From Dorea_A amylophila (GTDB taxonomy: Bacteria; Bacillota; Clostridia; Lachnospirales; Lachnospiraceae), in assembly GCF_025567265.1 (NCBI RefSeq), contig NZ_JAOQJW010000019.1:1-64000 (forward strand): 64,000 bases of DNA, written 5' to 3'. The position numbers were made by a program, and so were the translations under genes. A model generated the notes under the pieces. The model made no database searches, was not told the origin of the DNA, and saw only the letters and a list, made by a program, of their open reading frames with translations. Shown here one piece after another: positions 24,277 through 31,648 of this stretch. The stretch's first letter is position 1. Each line of letters begins with the position of its first letter.

Positions 24277-25473
24277 TCACTTAATCTCTTGTCCGCATTC
24301 CGGACAGAACACCATGGTTTTGTCTATTTTAGCTCCACATTTTGAACAATTTACTTTTTCTGGCATATCTTGTTTTTCAAGCACTACACTACCACAATTA
24401 GGGCAAAATTTAATTTCTTCATTCAATTCATAACCACATTGACTACATACTATTTTTTCCTGTATTGTCTCTTCCTTCTTCTCCACAACAGGTGTTCCAC
24501 ATACCGGACAAAATCGTGTTCCTTCTTCTAGTTCATACCCACATTCTTTACATTTCAAGACTTCTTCTTTCTCTTCTTCTACTTTCTTTCCACAATTCGG
24601 ACAAAACTGCGTTCCTTCTTCTAGTTCATACCCACATTCTTTACATCTCAAGACTTCTTCTTTCTCTTCTTCTACTTTCTTTCCACAATTCGGGCAAAAC
24701 TGCATTCCTTCTTCTAGTTCATACCCACATTCTTTACATCTCAAGACTTCTTCTTTCTCTTCTTCTACTTTCTTTCCACAATTCGGACAAAACTGCGTTC
24801 CTTCTTCTAATTCATACCCACACTCTTTACATATTAATTTTATCAATTCACATCCGTTCTCATCACACCTTTGTTCTTTTTTCTCTGGTATCTTTTTCCC
24901 ACATATCATGCAAAATATGCCCCCTTTTTCTAAGGTTGCTCCGCAGCTTGGACATATCGCCACCTCTTCGCTTTGGTTCATTGACATGTCCTTCGACTTT
25001 TCTTCTTTAAAATTATTAATCACCTTTGGCAATATATTAGCCGGTAATTTTGTTATAAAACTTTCGTATGCCATAAATTCATAATTGTCAATATTGGTAT
25101 GAATATATACATCTACCGGATATAATAATTTTGAAATATTTTGACTTTTTTCAAGTGTAATATTACTAATATCAGTTATAGGTATGGCAATTGTTTTATC
25201 CAGTGCCGTAATTAAATTTAAACTTAATCTTCCTCGTCTTATAAAAAATACATTTCGATCAGTTATTACCAAATAACTTCTTAACCCATTTTTTCGTGCA
25301 CCATTAGAAAATACTCTTCCTATATTTTTTTCAAATATTTCCACAAATCCTTGCACTGTCTCATCTTCTGTTAGTAGTTCCTGTAAATCTTTTGCAATTT
25401 CCTTCCCACCTAAAGTAAAAAAAGAAGGATTATCTACACTCTTTAACTGTTTCAATATTGTTCCTTTATCCAT
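24277..25473 (-). CDS. PH-like domain protein with seven zinc ribbons
   Basis: The 398-residue soluble protein has an N-terminal domain of about 155 residues that looks like a bacterial PH domain (SYLVITDRNVFFIRRGRLSL; IPITDISNITLEK), then seven zinc ribbons. Each ribbon has the pattern CxxCG-x9-FCPxCG. Ribbons 2-5 are almost identical 31-residue repeats separated by acidic-lysine linkers (VEEEKEEVL). PH-like domains often bind membranes or peptides; an array of ribbons could bind nucleic acid or protein. P1 lies upstream, divergent from the XRE regulator. Confidence 0.85.
   Translation of the reverse strand: MDKGTILKQLKSVDNPSFFTLGGKEIAKDLQELLTEDETVQGFVEIFEKNIGRVFSNGARKNGLRSYLVITDRNVFFIRRGRLSLNLITALDKTIAIPITDISNITLEKSQNISKLLYPVDVYIHTNIDNYEFMAYESFITKLPANILPKVINNFKEEKSKDMSMNQSEEVAICPSCGATLEKGGIFCMICGKKIPEKKEQRCDENGCELIKLICKECGYELEEGTQFCPNCGKKVEEEKEEVLRCKECGYELEEGMQFCPNCGKKVEEEKEEVLRCKECGYELEEGTQFCPNCGKKVEEEKEEVLKCKECGYELEEGTRFCPVCGTPVVEKKEETIQEKIVCSQCGYELNEEIKFCPNCGSVVLEKQDMPEKVNCSKCGAKIDKTMVFCPECGQEIK
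24525..24836 (-). repeat. 93-bp tandem repeats coding for zinc ribbons
   Basis: Three full copies and a partial copy of a 93-bp unit (31 codons) are nearly identical in DNA; the marker CAAGACTTCTTC recurs at 24556, 24649 and 24742, exactly 93 bases apart. Such identity implies recent duplication and copy-number change in frame. Confidence 0.9.
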
Positions 25474-25543
25474 TTTTCTACCTCATTCCTTCTATACATC
25501 TATAAACTCAATTTCTTTTTTACATTTTTATTTTCTCGTTAAA

Positions 25544-25598
25544 ATTATACGACAATAAATATTATTTTACAACGTTTTATCGAATATTATTAACGATA
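25544..25598 (-). promoter_or_regulatory. Promoter P1 with dyad operator
   Basis: TTGTAA (25572-25567), 17 bases, TATAAT (25549-25544) on the minus strand, with TATCG-N11-CGATA at 25578-25598. The operator lies between this promoter and the divergent XRE gene at 25623, as expected for an autoregulatory repressor. Confidence 0.78.
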
Positions 25599-25622
25599 TA
25601 TTTATAGATTGGCGGTGAAATA

Positions 25623-25928
25623 TTGTTTAAGGTTTTAGAGCGTATCACATACTACAGAACCCAAAAAGGATGGACGGAATATCAACTTGCGGAAGAGTCC
25701 GGTTTAACCCAATCAACGATTTCCTCATGGTACCGTAAGAACATGGTCCCTTCTATTCCTTCATTAGAGAAAATATGTACAGCTTTTGGCATTACCTTAT
25801 CCCAATTTTTTTCTACAGAAGAAACTTCATTTTCCCTTACACCACTTCAAAAAGATCTATTAGAAGCATCCGGACATCTTACAGAACCACAGCAACAAGC
25901 TTTAATAGAATTTTTTAAGCTTCTTTAA
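25623..25928 (+). CDS. XRE family transcriptional regulator
   Basis: The 101-residue protein has an N-terminal helix-turn-helix (YQLAEESGLTQSTISSWYRK, about residues 20-39) and a short C-terminal helical part. It starts at TTG, five bases after GGCGGTG. It is divergent from the zinc-ribbon cluster, and the dyad TATCG-N11-CGATA sits in between and again at P2. I infer it represses both. It is the only plus-strand gene in this part of the element before 27205. Confidence 0.9.
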   Translation: MFKVLERITYYRTQKGWTEYQLAEESGLTQSTISSWYRKNMVPSIPSLEKICTAFGITLSQFFSTEETSFSLTPLQKDLLEASGHLTEPQQQALIEFFKLL

Positions 25929-25933
25929 AAGAC

Positions 25934-25964
25934 AGAAGAGTTGCCAGCAATAGGCAACTCTTCT
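25934..25964 (+). terminator. Terminator after XRE gene (bidirectional)
   Basis: AGAAGAGTTGCC / GGCAACTCTTCT, perfect 12-bp stem with a short loop, six bases after the XRE stop. A T-rich run follows on the plus strand. It also lies behind the convergent gene ending at 25982. Confidence 0.85.
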
Positions 25965-25981
25965 AATATATCCTCATTTTT

Positions 25982-26284
25982 TCAATTATGATTAAGATTT
26001 ATCGTAAATGGCTTTACAAACATCTTCTCCCTATATTCTTCATATGACACATCACGCTTTGTATAAAAGACATTTACACTTGTAATATCTTCTATATAAA
26101 ATCTGTCTTTCCGTCCATTCTGCAATTCATCAAATTTATCTTTTGCATATGCTTTTGCTTTATCAAAATCTTTCTCTCCCTTTACCTTATACTGTGGTGT
26201 ATGCCTTCTGGCACTCTTAGCCTGATTCCAATTAGTGTATACTCCGTAACCTCTTGTACCTGCAACGCCATAATATTTTCTCAT
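25982..26284 (-). CDS. Viroplasmin/RNase HI N-terminal-like protein (1)
   Basis: The 100-residue product begins MRKYYGVAGTRGYGVYTNWN and has KDFDKAKAYAKD, the pattern of the small viroplasmin-like domain found before RNase HI, which binds RNA-DNA hybrids. No RNase H domain follows. The ATG at 26284 has GGAGG nine bases upstream; an ATG further up lies before that site. It is a paralogue of 26384-26707. Confidence 0.75.
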   Translation of the reverse strand: MRKYYGVAGTRGYGVYTNWNQAKSARRHTPQYKVKGEKDFDKAKAYAKDKFDELQNGRKDRFYIEDITSVNVFYTKRDVSYEEYREKMFVKPFTINLNHN

Positions 26285-26383
26285 GATTGTGATCCTCCTT
26301 ATATTCATTCTTTATTCGTATGTATTGTTATCTGTTATTTTTTATTCTTAATTAACGTTATGCTATTGTCATCATAAGCTGAT

Positions 26384-26707
26384 TCAATGATTCCAGAGTG
26401 TAAACGGTCTTATCCTTATTCCCATCTGTTCCGCAACTTCTCTTTTCATCATTCTCCGATAAAAATAATCCAACCTTTCGATTTCTTCTACATAACACGA
26501 ACTCTCAACACCGTGTAACTTTCTATATTCATCTTCCGCATATGCTTTCGCCTCTTCAAAAGTTTTAAACTTCTTCTTTTTATTGTCACTATAACCGTCA
26601 CATTCTTCCCTTGCTCTATCCCATGAAGTAAATACTCCATATCCATCCCACCTTACTACTGCATAATACCAGACTCCGTCCGTATGCTTTTTCACATTCT
26701 TCTTCAT
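26384..26707 (-). CDS. Viroplasmin/RNase HI N-terminal-like protein (2)
   Basis: The 107-residue product contains WYYAVVRWDGYGVFTSWDRA and FKTFEEAKAYAEDEY, the same viroplasmin-like fold as its downstream paralogue at 25982. Both have a C-terminal extension ending in RPFTLWNH or KPFTINLNHN. GAAAGGAG precedes the ATG. A pair of stand-alone hybrid-binding domains next to relaxase genes might act on replication or transfer intermediates, which is a guess. Confidence 0.75.
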   Translation of the reverse strand: MKKNVKKHTDGVWYYAVVRWDGYGVFTSWDRAREECDGYSDNKKKKFKTFEEAKAYAEDEYRKLHGVESSCYVEEIERLDYFYRRMMKREVAEQMGIRIRPFTLWNH

Positions 26708-26788
26708 AAATATAATCTCCTTTCATAATTCGATTTTATTCTCATGTAACATCAACTGTTATTTCTTACCATTAACTAACATCCATAT

Positions 26789-26906
26789 GTTACCTGCAGG
26801 CTAACCAATACAGATTTTTACGGGACAAAAACACTTTCCCGAGATAACCATACGGTCATCTCGGTTGGTGTCTATAATCCTGTAAATCTCTGTTATGGTT
26901 ACCTGC
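26789..26906. other. Nested inverted repeats, candidate oriT
   Basis: This part of the 500-bp gap before the MobC-like gene folds strongly. An outer imperfect repeat pairs TAACCAATACAGATTTTTAC (26802-26821) with the complement around 26881-26902; an inner perfect stem CCGAGAT / ATCTCGG lies at about 26849-26873; the palindrome-like GTTACCTGCAGGCTAAC starts it. Such structure beside relaxase genes suits an origin of transfer; a replication origin or structured RNA is also possible. I see no gene or other motif in 26708-27204. Confidence 0.55.
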
Positions 26907-27204
26907 CACAAATATTGCCATTTTCCTTATATAACTGTCTTCATCCACTCTATAAAAGCCTTCTATTATCAATCTCTACTGCTCTTCTTATTATTCCCTT
27001 TACATTCATCTCTCTTCTATCTGTCTGTATATCCCTTATCTTCTATTCCTAGTGTAGTGTGCGTAGCATCTATACCTATACTTTCCAAAATATACATATC
27101 TATATACTCTATTATATATATGTTACCGACTTTTACTTTTATTTAAGAACAAAAAACGTCTATACATACTAATAATGAAATTCTAATGAAAGGAAGTAAC
27201 TACA

Positions 27205-27489
27205 ATGTCAAAAAGAACAAAGCATTCAAAAACAGTTAAAATACGTTTTACCAATCCAGAGTATCAAGCCGTTAAAATTACAGCGTACAAAAAAGGTTAT
27301 TCTGTACCAGAATTATTACGAGTTCTTTGTACTATTGCCGGTGCCGAATCAGATCCACTGCTCAATCCTGGAACCATTAAAATAATTCAAAATCACACAC
27401 TCTGTCAAATATGGAATTACATTCAATTCTGGGAGATTCCAGAAGATGTGAAACAAGAAATCAGAAGGGAGATTACACGCTATGTCTAA
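27205..27489 (+). CDS. MobC-like relaxosome accessory protein
   Basis: The 94-residue basic protein has KTVKIRFTNPEYQAVKITAY followed by KKGYSVPELLR, a ribbon-helix-helix pattern of MobC-like proteins that bind oriT and help the relaxase. It overlaps the relaxase gene by 8 bases. AAGGAAG precedes the start. Family assignment is by pattern and context. Confidence 0.7.
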   Translation: MSKRTKHSKTVKIRFTNPEYQAVKITAYKKGYSVPELLRVLCTIAGAESDPLLNPGTIKIIQNHTLCQIWNYIQFWEIPEDVKQEIRREITRYV

Positions 27490-27994
27490 TATATTAATAA
27501 AAATCGTCAATGATGACTATACCAACGACAGTTCTATAGCAAATATGATCAATTACATTTATCGAACAAAAAACTGTAAAAGTAAACAAACCGAAGCTCT
27601 TCCTATTCATGCTTATGGAATACTTACTGTTCCGCCAACCTACGCAAGCCTGATTAACGACTTTCAAGCTGTTTACATATCCGCCAATCCAGAAAACTCG
27701 TCCCGACATATTTGGCATGTGATCTTTTCATATAATCGTAGTAAGATAAGTAAAAAATTCCGCAATTGTATTGATGTCATTGCCGGATCGATCGGACTTG
27801 TTTATCCGACTTGCTATGCTTATCATTTTGACAGTAACCACATACACTGCCATATGGTAATCTCAGCAACACCTTTTCTACCTGCACCTGAACCGCTGAC
27901 AGGTATGAATCTTGCCAATTATATTACAATAAAAATGAATTCCAGTGGTTTTACATTTGATATTAACGATGAAGGGGGATTTCTCAATGTTTGA
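27482..27994 (+). CDS. Minimal MobA/VirD2-like relaxase
   Basis: This 170-residue protein is essentially only a relaxase domain: Tyr25/Tyr27 in INYIYRTKN are candidate nucleophiles, and the metal triad lies in YHFDSNHIHCHMVIS (His120, His122, His124). Relaxases nick oriT and carry the strand to the recipient. Usual MobA/VirD2 proteins are 300-700 residues with helicase, primase or unknown C-terminal parts, absent here. GAAGGGAG precedes the start. It overlaps both neighbours. Confidence 0.85.
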   Translation: MSNILIKIVNDDYTNDSSIANMINYIYRTKNCKSKQTEALPIHAYGILTVPPTYASLINDFQAVYISANPENSSRHIWHVIFSYNRSKISKKFRNCIDVIAGSIGLVYPTCYAYHFDSNHIHCHMVISATPFLPAPEPLTGMNLANYITIKMNSSGFTFDINDEGGFLNV

Positions 27995-28163
27995 AAATTT
28001 TGATGATATTTTGAATGTAGATGATGTAACAAAAGCTCTTAAGATTGGGACTTCACAAGCCTACAAATTAGTTCGCTCTGGAAAAATCCAGGCATTTAAA
28101 GAAGGGCGTGCATGGAAAATATCCAAACAGGCTCTGATCAATTATATTATGAATCAACAATAA
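27987..28163 (+). CDS. Excisionase-type HTH DNA-binding protein
   Basis: The 58-residue protein reads LNVDDVTKALKIGTSQAYKL then VRSGKIQAFKEGRAWKIS, the helix-turn-helix of the excisionase/MerR-like class. AGGGGG lies seven bases before the ATG at 27987, and the start overlaps the relaxase end by 8 bases. It might regulate the mob genes or bend DNA at oriT. A second Xis-like gene is at 12983. Confidence 0.82.
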   Translation: MFENFDDILNVDDVTKALKIGTSQAYKLVRSGKIQAFKEGRAWKISKQALINYIMNQQ

Positions 28164-28171
28164 AACAACTC

Positions 28172-28206
28172 AAAAGAGCATCCCCTCTCAAAAGGTGATG
28201 CCCTTT
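28172..28206 (+). terminator. Terminator of the mob operon
   Basis: AAAAGAGCATC pairs with GATGCCCTTTT with one mismatch, nine bases after the HTH stop; a T-rich stretch follows on the plus strand. Confidence 0.75.
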
Positions 28207-28235
28207 TCCTTTAATTTGTCAAAATCTTCTTCCGA

Positions 28236-28613
28236 TTATTCATCAAAATCCAGTTGCAATATATTGTGCTCATGCAACCAATCTTTCATTGCATCCAAAC
28301 GCAAATCAAGAAGATACTCGTAAAACGCTTGATTACTGCCTGATTCACGTAAGTATTGCCAACGCTTGCGATAATCTGGAATATCAATATTGTATTCCTC
28401 TATAAACCATCGTAATCCTTTCTCCTTGGAGCACAACTCCATATCATACGGGAAAATCCATACTTTACCTTCCTCTTGTTGGCTTAAAGCCTCAAGATTC
28501 TCAAGTGAACTACATTTTCCGGTTTCCCTATCGTAGCACTTAACTTCCTCTGCACCAACGAGATTCACGATTCTTGACAAATCTTCTCTTTTCATTGTTT
28601 CTTCTTTTGTCAT
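28236..28613 (-). CDS. Unknown protein, 125 residues
   Basis: I do not recognise this acidic soluble protein. It has a KREDLSRIVNLVGAEEVKCY start, a WIFPYDMELCSKEKGLRW middle and a helical C-terminal half. AGGAGG precedes the ATG by 8 bases. It is the last gene before the right end of the element and is convergent to the mob operon. Confidence 0.65.
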   Translation of the reverse strand: MTKEETMKREDLSRIVNLVGAEEVKCYDRETGKCSSLENLEALSQQEEGKVWIFPYDMELCSKEKGLRWFIEEYNIDIPDYRKRWQYLRESGSNQAFYEYLLDLRLDAMKDWLHEHNILQLDFDE

Positions 28614-29171
28614 TTTCTTTTCCTCCTAGTTTAAATTTGGAGGATGCAAAAAACAATTGACATTTATTTTCTTTGAATAGTTAATTTTTTGATTCGGTTT
28701 TTTTCATCCCCGATACTATGAGGATATCACTTTTCCTATTGTTTGACAACCTTTTTTACTTTATATTTCTATCTTCGTCACTTTGAAAAATTCAAAAACA
28801 AAATATTATTTTCTTATTTTTCTTCTTTTATCTCTTTGTGCATTTTCACAACATATCAACACCTCTCTACGTTCATCCGATACATTGCATAGCATCTGGA
28901 TAGCAAGACTATCCCATTTATGAAATTCAATTTTCTACTTACTCGCAAGTGTTTCATCGTCTATATAACAAAGAAACATTACATAACAACTGACTTTCAG
29001 TTATATAGCAATGCTCCCTTGTTAAAAATTGAAAAATAACTATTAAATTTTGTCTCCACGAAATTTCCGATTGTCTCCACATTGTCTCCATTTGAATGTG
29101 AAAATACATCAAAAAAGACGAACTTATGATACATTAGCATCAATTTTAATTTTCCTTACAATCCCCTGAAA
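28614..29171. other. Right end of the element, non-coding
   Basis: No credible gene is present in 558 bases. CTATATAAC and GTTATATAG form a perfect 9-bp inverted repeat (28961-28969 / 29000-29008). Three TTGTCTCCA repeats lie at 29050-29058, 29071-29079 and 29082-29090, facing the same way as the two at the left end. The metA copy begins at 29172. Confidence 0.7.
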
Positions 29172-29242
29172 ACGCCCTATTTCCAGGTAAAATCCGGTGT
29201 CCCTTCCAGGTCATACGGCGTAGCCTGATACACATAATAATT
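29172..29242. repeat. attR: metA 3' end copy
   Basis: This 71-bp stretch matches 10148-10218 at 67 positions. It provides the last 22 codons and stop of the intact metA and so was probably carried in by the element. Confidence 0.88.
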
Positions 29243-30109
29243 CAACCAATTCGTATACAGGTTATTCGCTGTCGCTCTCCATGTAAGCAGCGGTCCTTTC
29301 TCCGGATCATCATCCTGATAATAATTCTTCGGGAGTTCAATCGGAAGTCCCTTACTTTTGTCCCGTTTATACTCACCGTCCAATGTTATACGGTCATATT
29401 CCGGATGTCCCATCACAAAAATCTGGCGCCCATTCTGTGCCATGGCAAGGAACAGACCTACTTCGTCAGATTCCGCCAGAACCGTAATCCTCTCATCCGC
29501 ATGCACTTTATCCAGTGGTGTCTCTGTATGACGGGAATGTGGTGCCAGAAATACATCATCAAAGCCACGTACCAGCGGAATTTTCCGGTTCAGCACTTTA
29601 TGCCAGAAGAGACCGAACGCCTTCTTATCTAATTGGACCTTGTCAATTCCGTAATGATAATACATGCCTGCCTGCGCTCCCCAGCAAAGATGCAGTGTAG
29701 ATACTACATTCGTCTTGGTCCAGTCCATAATACGGGTCAGTTCATCCCAGTAATCCACTTCTTCGAACGGCATCTGCTCTACCGGTGCTCCGGTAATGAT
29801 AAATCCGTCAAATTTTTTATCCTTGATCTCATCAAATTTCTGATAGAATTTGTTCAGGTGACTCACTGAAGTGTTCTTCGACTGATGTGAAGCAACCGCA
29901 ACAAATGTCACATCTACCTGAAGCGGTGTATTAGACAACGAACGTAATATCTGCAGTTCTGTCTCCTCTTTTAATGGCATCAGGTTTAGAAGTCCGATCT
30001 TGATCGGACGGATATCCTGATGCATTGCACGGTGTTCATCCATCACAAATATATTTTCACTCTCTAATATCTCCTTGACCGGGAGATCATTCTGCACTCT
30101 GATCGGCAT
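29177..30109 (-). CDS. metA: Homoserine O-acetyltransferase (MetA type)
   Basis: The 310-residue enzyme acylates homoserine, the first committed step of methionine synthesis. Catalytic Cys142 (HLCWGAQAG), His235 and Glu237 (MGHPEYD) are in place. Residue 111 is Glu (GAPVEQ), which in characterised MetA enzymes specifies acetyl-CoA; Gly there specifies succinyl-CoA. Thus an acetyltransferase is expected. The last 22 codons lie in the attR repeat. It follows the AI-2E gene by 3 bases and should be co-transcribed. Confidence 0.96.
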   Translation of the reverse strand: MPIRVQNDLPVKEILESENIFVMDEHRAMHQDIRPIKIGLLNLMPLKEETELQILRSLSNTPLQVDVTFVAVASHQSKNTSVSHLNKFYQKFDEIKDKKFDGFIITGAPVEQMPFEEVDYWDELTRIMDWTKTNVVSTLHLCWGAQAGMYYHYGIDKVQLDKKAFGLFWHKVLNRKIPLVRGFDDVFLAPHSRHTETPLDKVHADERITVLAESDEVGLFLAMAQNGRQIFVMGHPEYDRITLDGEYKRDKSKGLPIELPKNYYQDDDPEKGPLLTWRATANNLYTNWLNYYVYQATPYDLEGTPDFTWK

Positions 30110-30112
30110 AAT

Positions 30113-31456
30113 TTATTCCTCTTTTTCCTTTTTATTTTCTTCTGTCTTCTGTTCTTCATTCTCGGTCATATTATCTTTTTTCTGAAAATATGTCCCATCA
30201 TTATCTACATAACTATCTCCGTTATAGCATTCTGACTCTGTCGGCAATTTCTTTTTCTCCAACTGATTATCCAGAAAAAGTTTTACAATATAATAAATGA
30301 CTGCAAACGCCGGCACTCCGAATAACATTCCGAGAATTCCAAATAAGCCTCCTCCGAGAAGGATCGATACAATTACCCAGAATGCGGACAGCCCGGTAGA
30401 ATTTCCAAGAATCTTCGGTCCCAGTATATTTCCGTCAAACTGCTGCAGCAACAAGATGAAGATCAGGAAATAGACTCCTTTCATCGGATCTGCAAGTGCG
30501 ATCAGAACCGCACTCGGAATTGCTCCGATATATGGTCCGAAGAACGGAATTACATTCGTCATACCCACGATCACGCTGACAAGCATTGCATACGGCATAT
30601 TCAAAAGTGATGTACCAATAAAGCACAGGATTCCGATAATGATAGAATCAATGATCTTACCAATGATAAATCCCCCGAATATCTCATTTGTCTTTACTGC
30701 AATATGAATCAACAGGTTGGCACGTTCTGTCGGAAAGATCGCATATGTCGCTTTCTTACTCTGATTAATAAATGTCTCTTTGCCGAACAAAATATACACA
30801 GATACGATCACTCCGATTACTGCATGGAACAATTCCATAACCAGTGTATATAATCCAACCGTCAGATGGGTCATCACTTCATTTACTTTGTTCAGAAGAT
30901 CCGTACGCATCCAGTTCTGAAGGCTTGTAGATGCCTCGTTCATCGCATTCTTCAACATTGTCGTCATCGTCGAATCATCCAGTTGTATATGATTCATCTG
31001 CTTCACCAGCTGGTTGATCTGAGCCGGAAGCGTAAAGATCAGATTCCGGATACTTGTGATCAGTTCCGGGATCAGCATATTGATAAGCGTTGTTACAATG
31101 GTGATCAGTACGACCAATGCCAGAATCACTCCTGCACATCTTGATACCGTCTTCGCTTTTTCTTTCTTCATATGTTTTTCCAGAACCGGCACCAGATATG
31201 CATCTACCGTTCTCACGATCGGATTCAACAGATATGCGATTCCGCATCCATACAGCACCGGCTTCAGGATAGACAGTATCTTTAATACCGTATCTGAAAT
31301 TGCTGTCACACGCAGCATTGCAAAATAGACTAGAATACATGCAACGATCACCAGGAAATATGTCATTCCGCGGTTGAACTGCTGCCTTAATTTGGATGGA
31401 CCCTTTCTCCCAAAACTGGGACGGTCTTTATAATATGTATTTTCTTCTTTGCTCAT
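30113..31456 (-). CDS. AI-2E family transporter
   Basis: The 447-residue membrane protein has the AI-2E (TqsA/PerM) layout: early spans, an amphipathic loop region (about 120-190), and a late GMTNVIPFFGPYIGAIPSAV motif with FDGNILGPKILGNSTGLSA. Members export varied solutes; some are Na+ antiporters and the AI-2 role is not general. The start at 31456 gives the MSKEENTYYKDRPSFG N-terminus. A KKE-rich cytosolic tail closes the protein. It precedes metA. Confidence 0.9.
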   Translation of the reverse strand: MSKEENTYYKDRPSFGRKGPSKLRQQFNRGMTYFLVIVACILVYFAMLRVTAISDTVLKILSILKPVLYGCGIAYLLNPIVRTVDAYLVPVLEKHMKKEKAKTVSRCAGVILALVVLITIVTTLINMLIPELITSIRNLIFTLPAQINQLVKQMNHIQLDDSTMTTMLKNAMNEASTSLQNWMRTDLLNKVNEVMTHLTVGLYTLVMELFHAVIGVIVSVYILFGKETFINQSKKATYAIFPTERANLLIHIAVKTNEIFGGFIIGKIIDSIIIGILCFIGTSLLNMPYAMLVSVIVGMTNVIPFFGPYIGAIPSAVLIALADPMKGVYFLIFILLLQQFDGNILGPKILGNSTGLSAFWVIVSILLGGGLFGILGMLFGVPAFAVIYYIVKLFLDNQLEKKKLPTESECYNGDSYVDNDGTYFQKKDNMTENEEQKTEENKKEKEE

Positions 31457-31530
31457 AAACTCCTCTTCTTTCCTGCCTGTTTCGCATATAAAATCATTAT
31501 ACCCTTGCCGTAAATTTACGTCAACCGACA

Positions 31531-31593
31531 AAAAAGGATCAGAACAATTGTTTCTATAAAACTTTTATAAAAACTTATGTTCTGATCTTTTTT
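31531..31593 (-). terminator. Intrinsic terminator after DUF1540 gene
   Basis: GATCAGAACA / TGTTCTGATC enclose a 31-base loop, with T-runs on both sides, so it can act in either direction. On the minus strand it ends the DUF1540 transcript. Confidence 0.8.
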
Positions 31594-31648
31594 ATTTCTG
31601 CCCCGGCCGCTCTATCCGTTAAAGCCGGTATCCGGCATCTGTCTTATC

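Larger units (their letters stand above)
10148..29242. mobile_element. Integrative mobilizable element in the 3' end of metA
   Basis: Two 71-bp copies of the metA 3' end, at 10148-10218 and 29172-29242, bound a region with a 19,024-bp repeat period. It holds a tyrosine integrase, excisionase, RecT, relaxase, MobC-like protein and AT-rich accessory genes, none with a core-genome role. The right copy completes metA; the left copy is an orphan gene end. Repeated TTGTCTCCA sites lie inside both ends. No VirB4/VirD4 conjugation set is evident, so I call it mobilizable rather than self-transmissible. Confidence 0.88.

Noticed and set aside
24525..24836. Regular repeats resembling a CRISPR array
   Set aside because: The period is 93 bp with no unique spacers, and the repeats encode zinc ribbons in frame; no cas genes are present.
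24465..25010. 181-residue plus-strand frame opposite the seven-ribbon gene
   Set aside because: It is the antisense shadow of the 93-bp repeats, with no ribosome site.
13237..28613. Self-transmissible conjugative element
   Set aside because: Only a relaxase, a MobC-like protein and one HerA-like ATPase are seen; there are no channel proteins, peptidoglycan hydrolase or clear coupling protein, so mobilizable is the better call.
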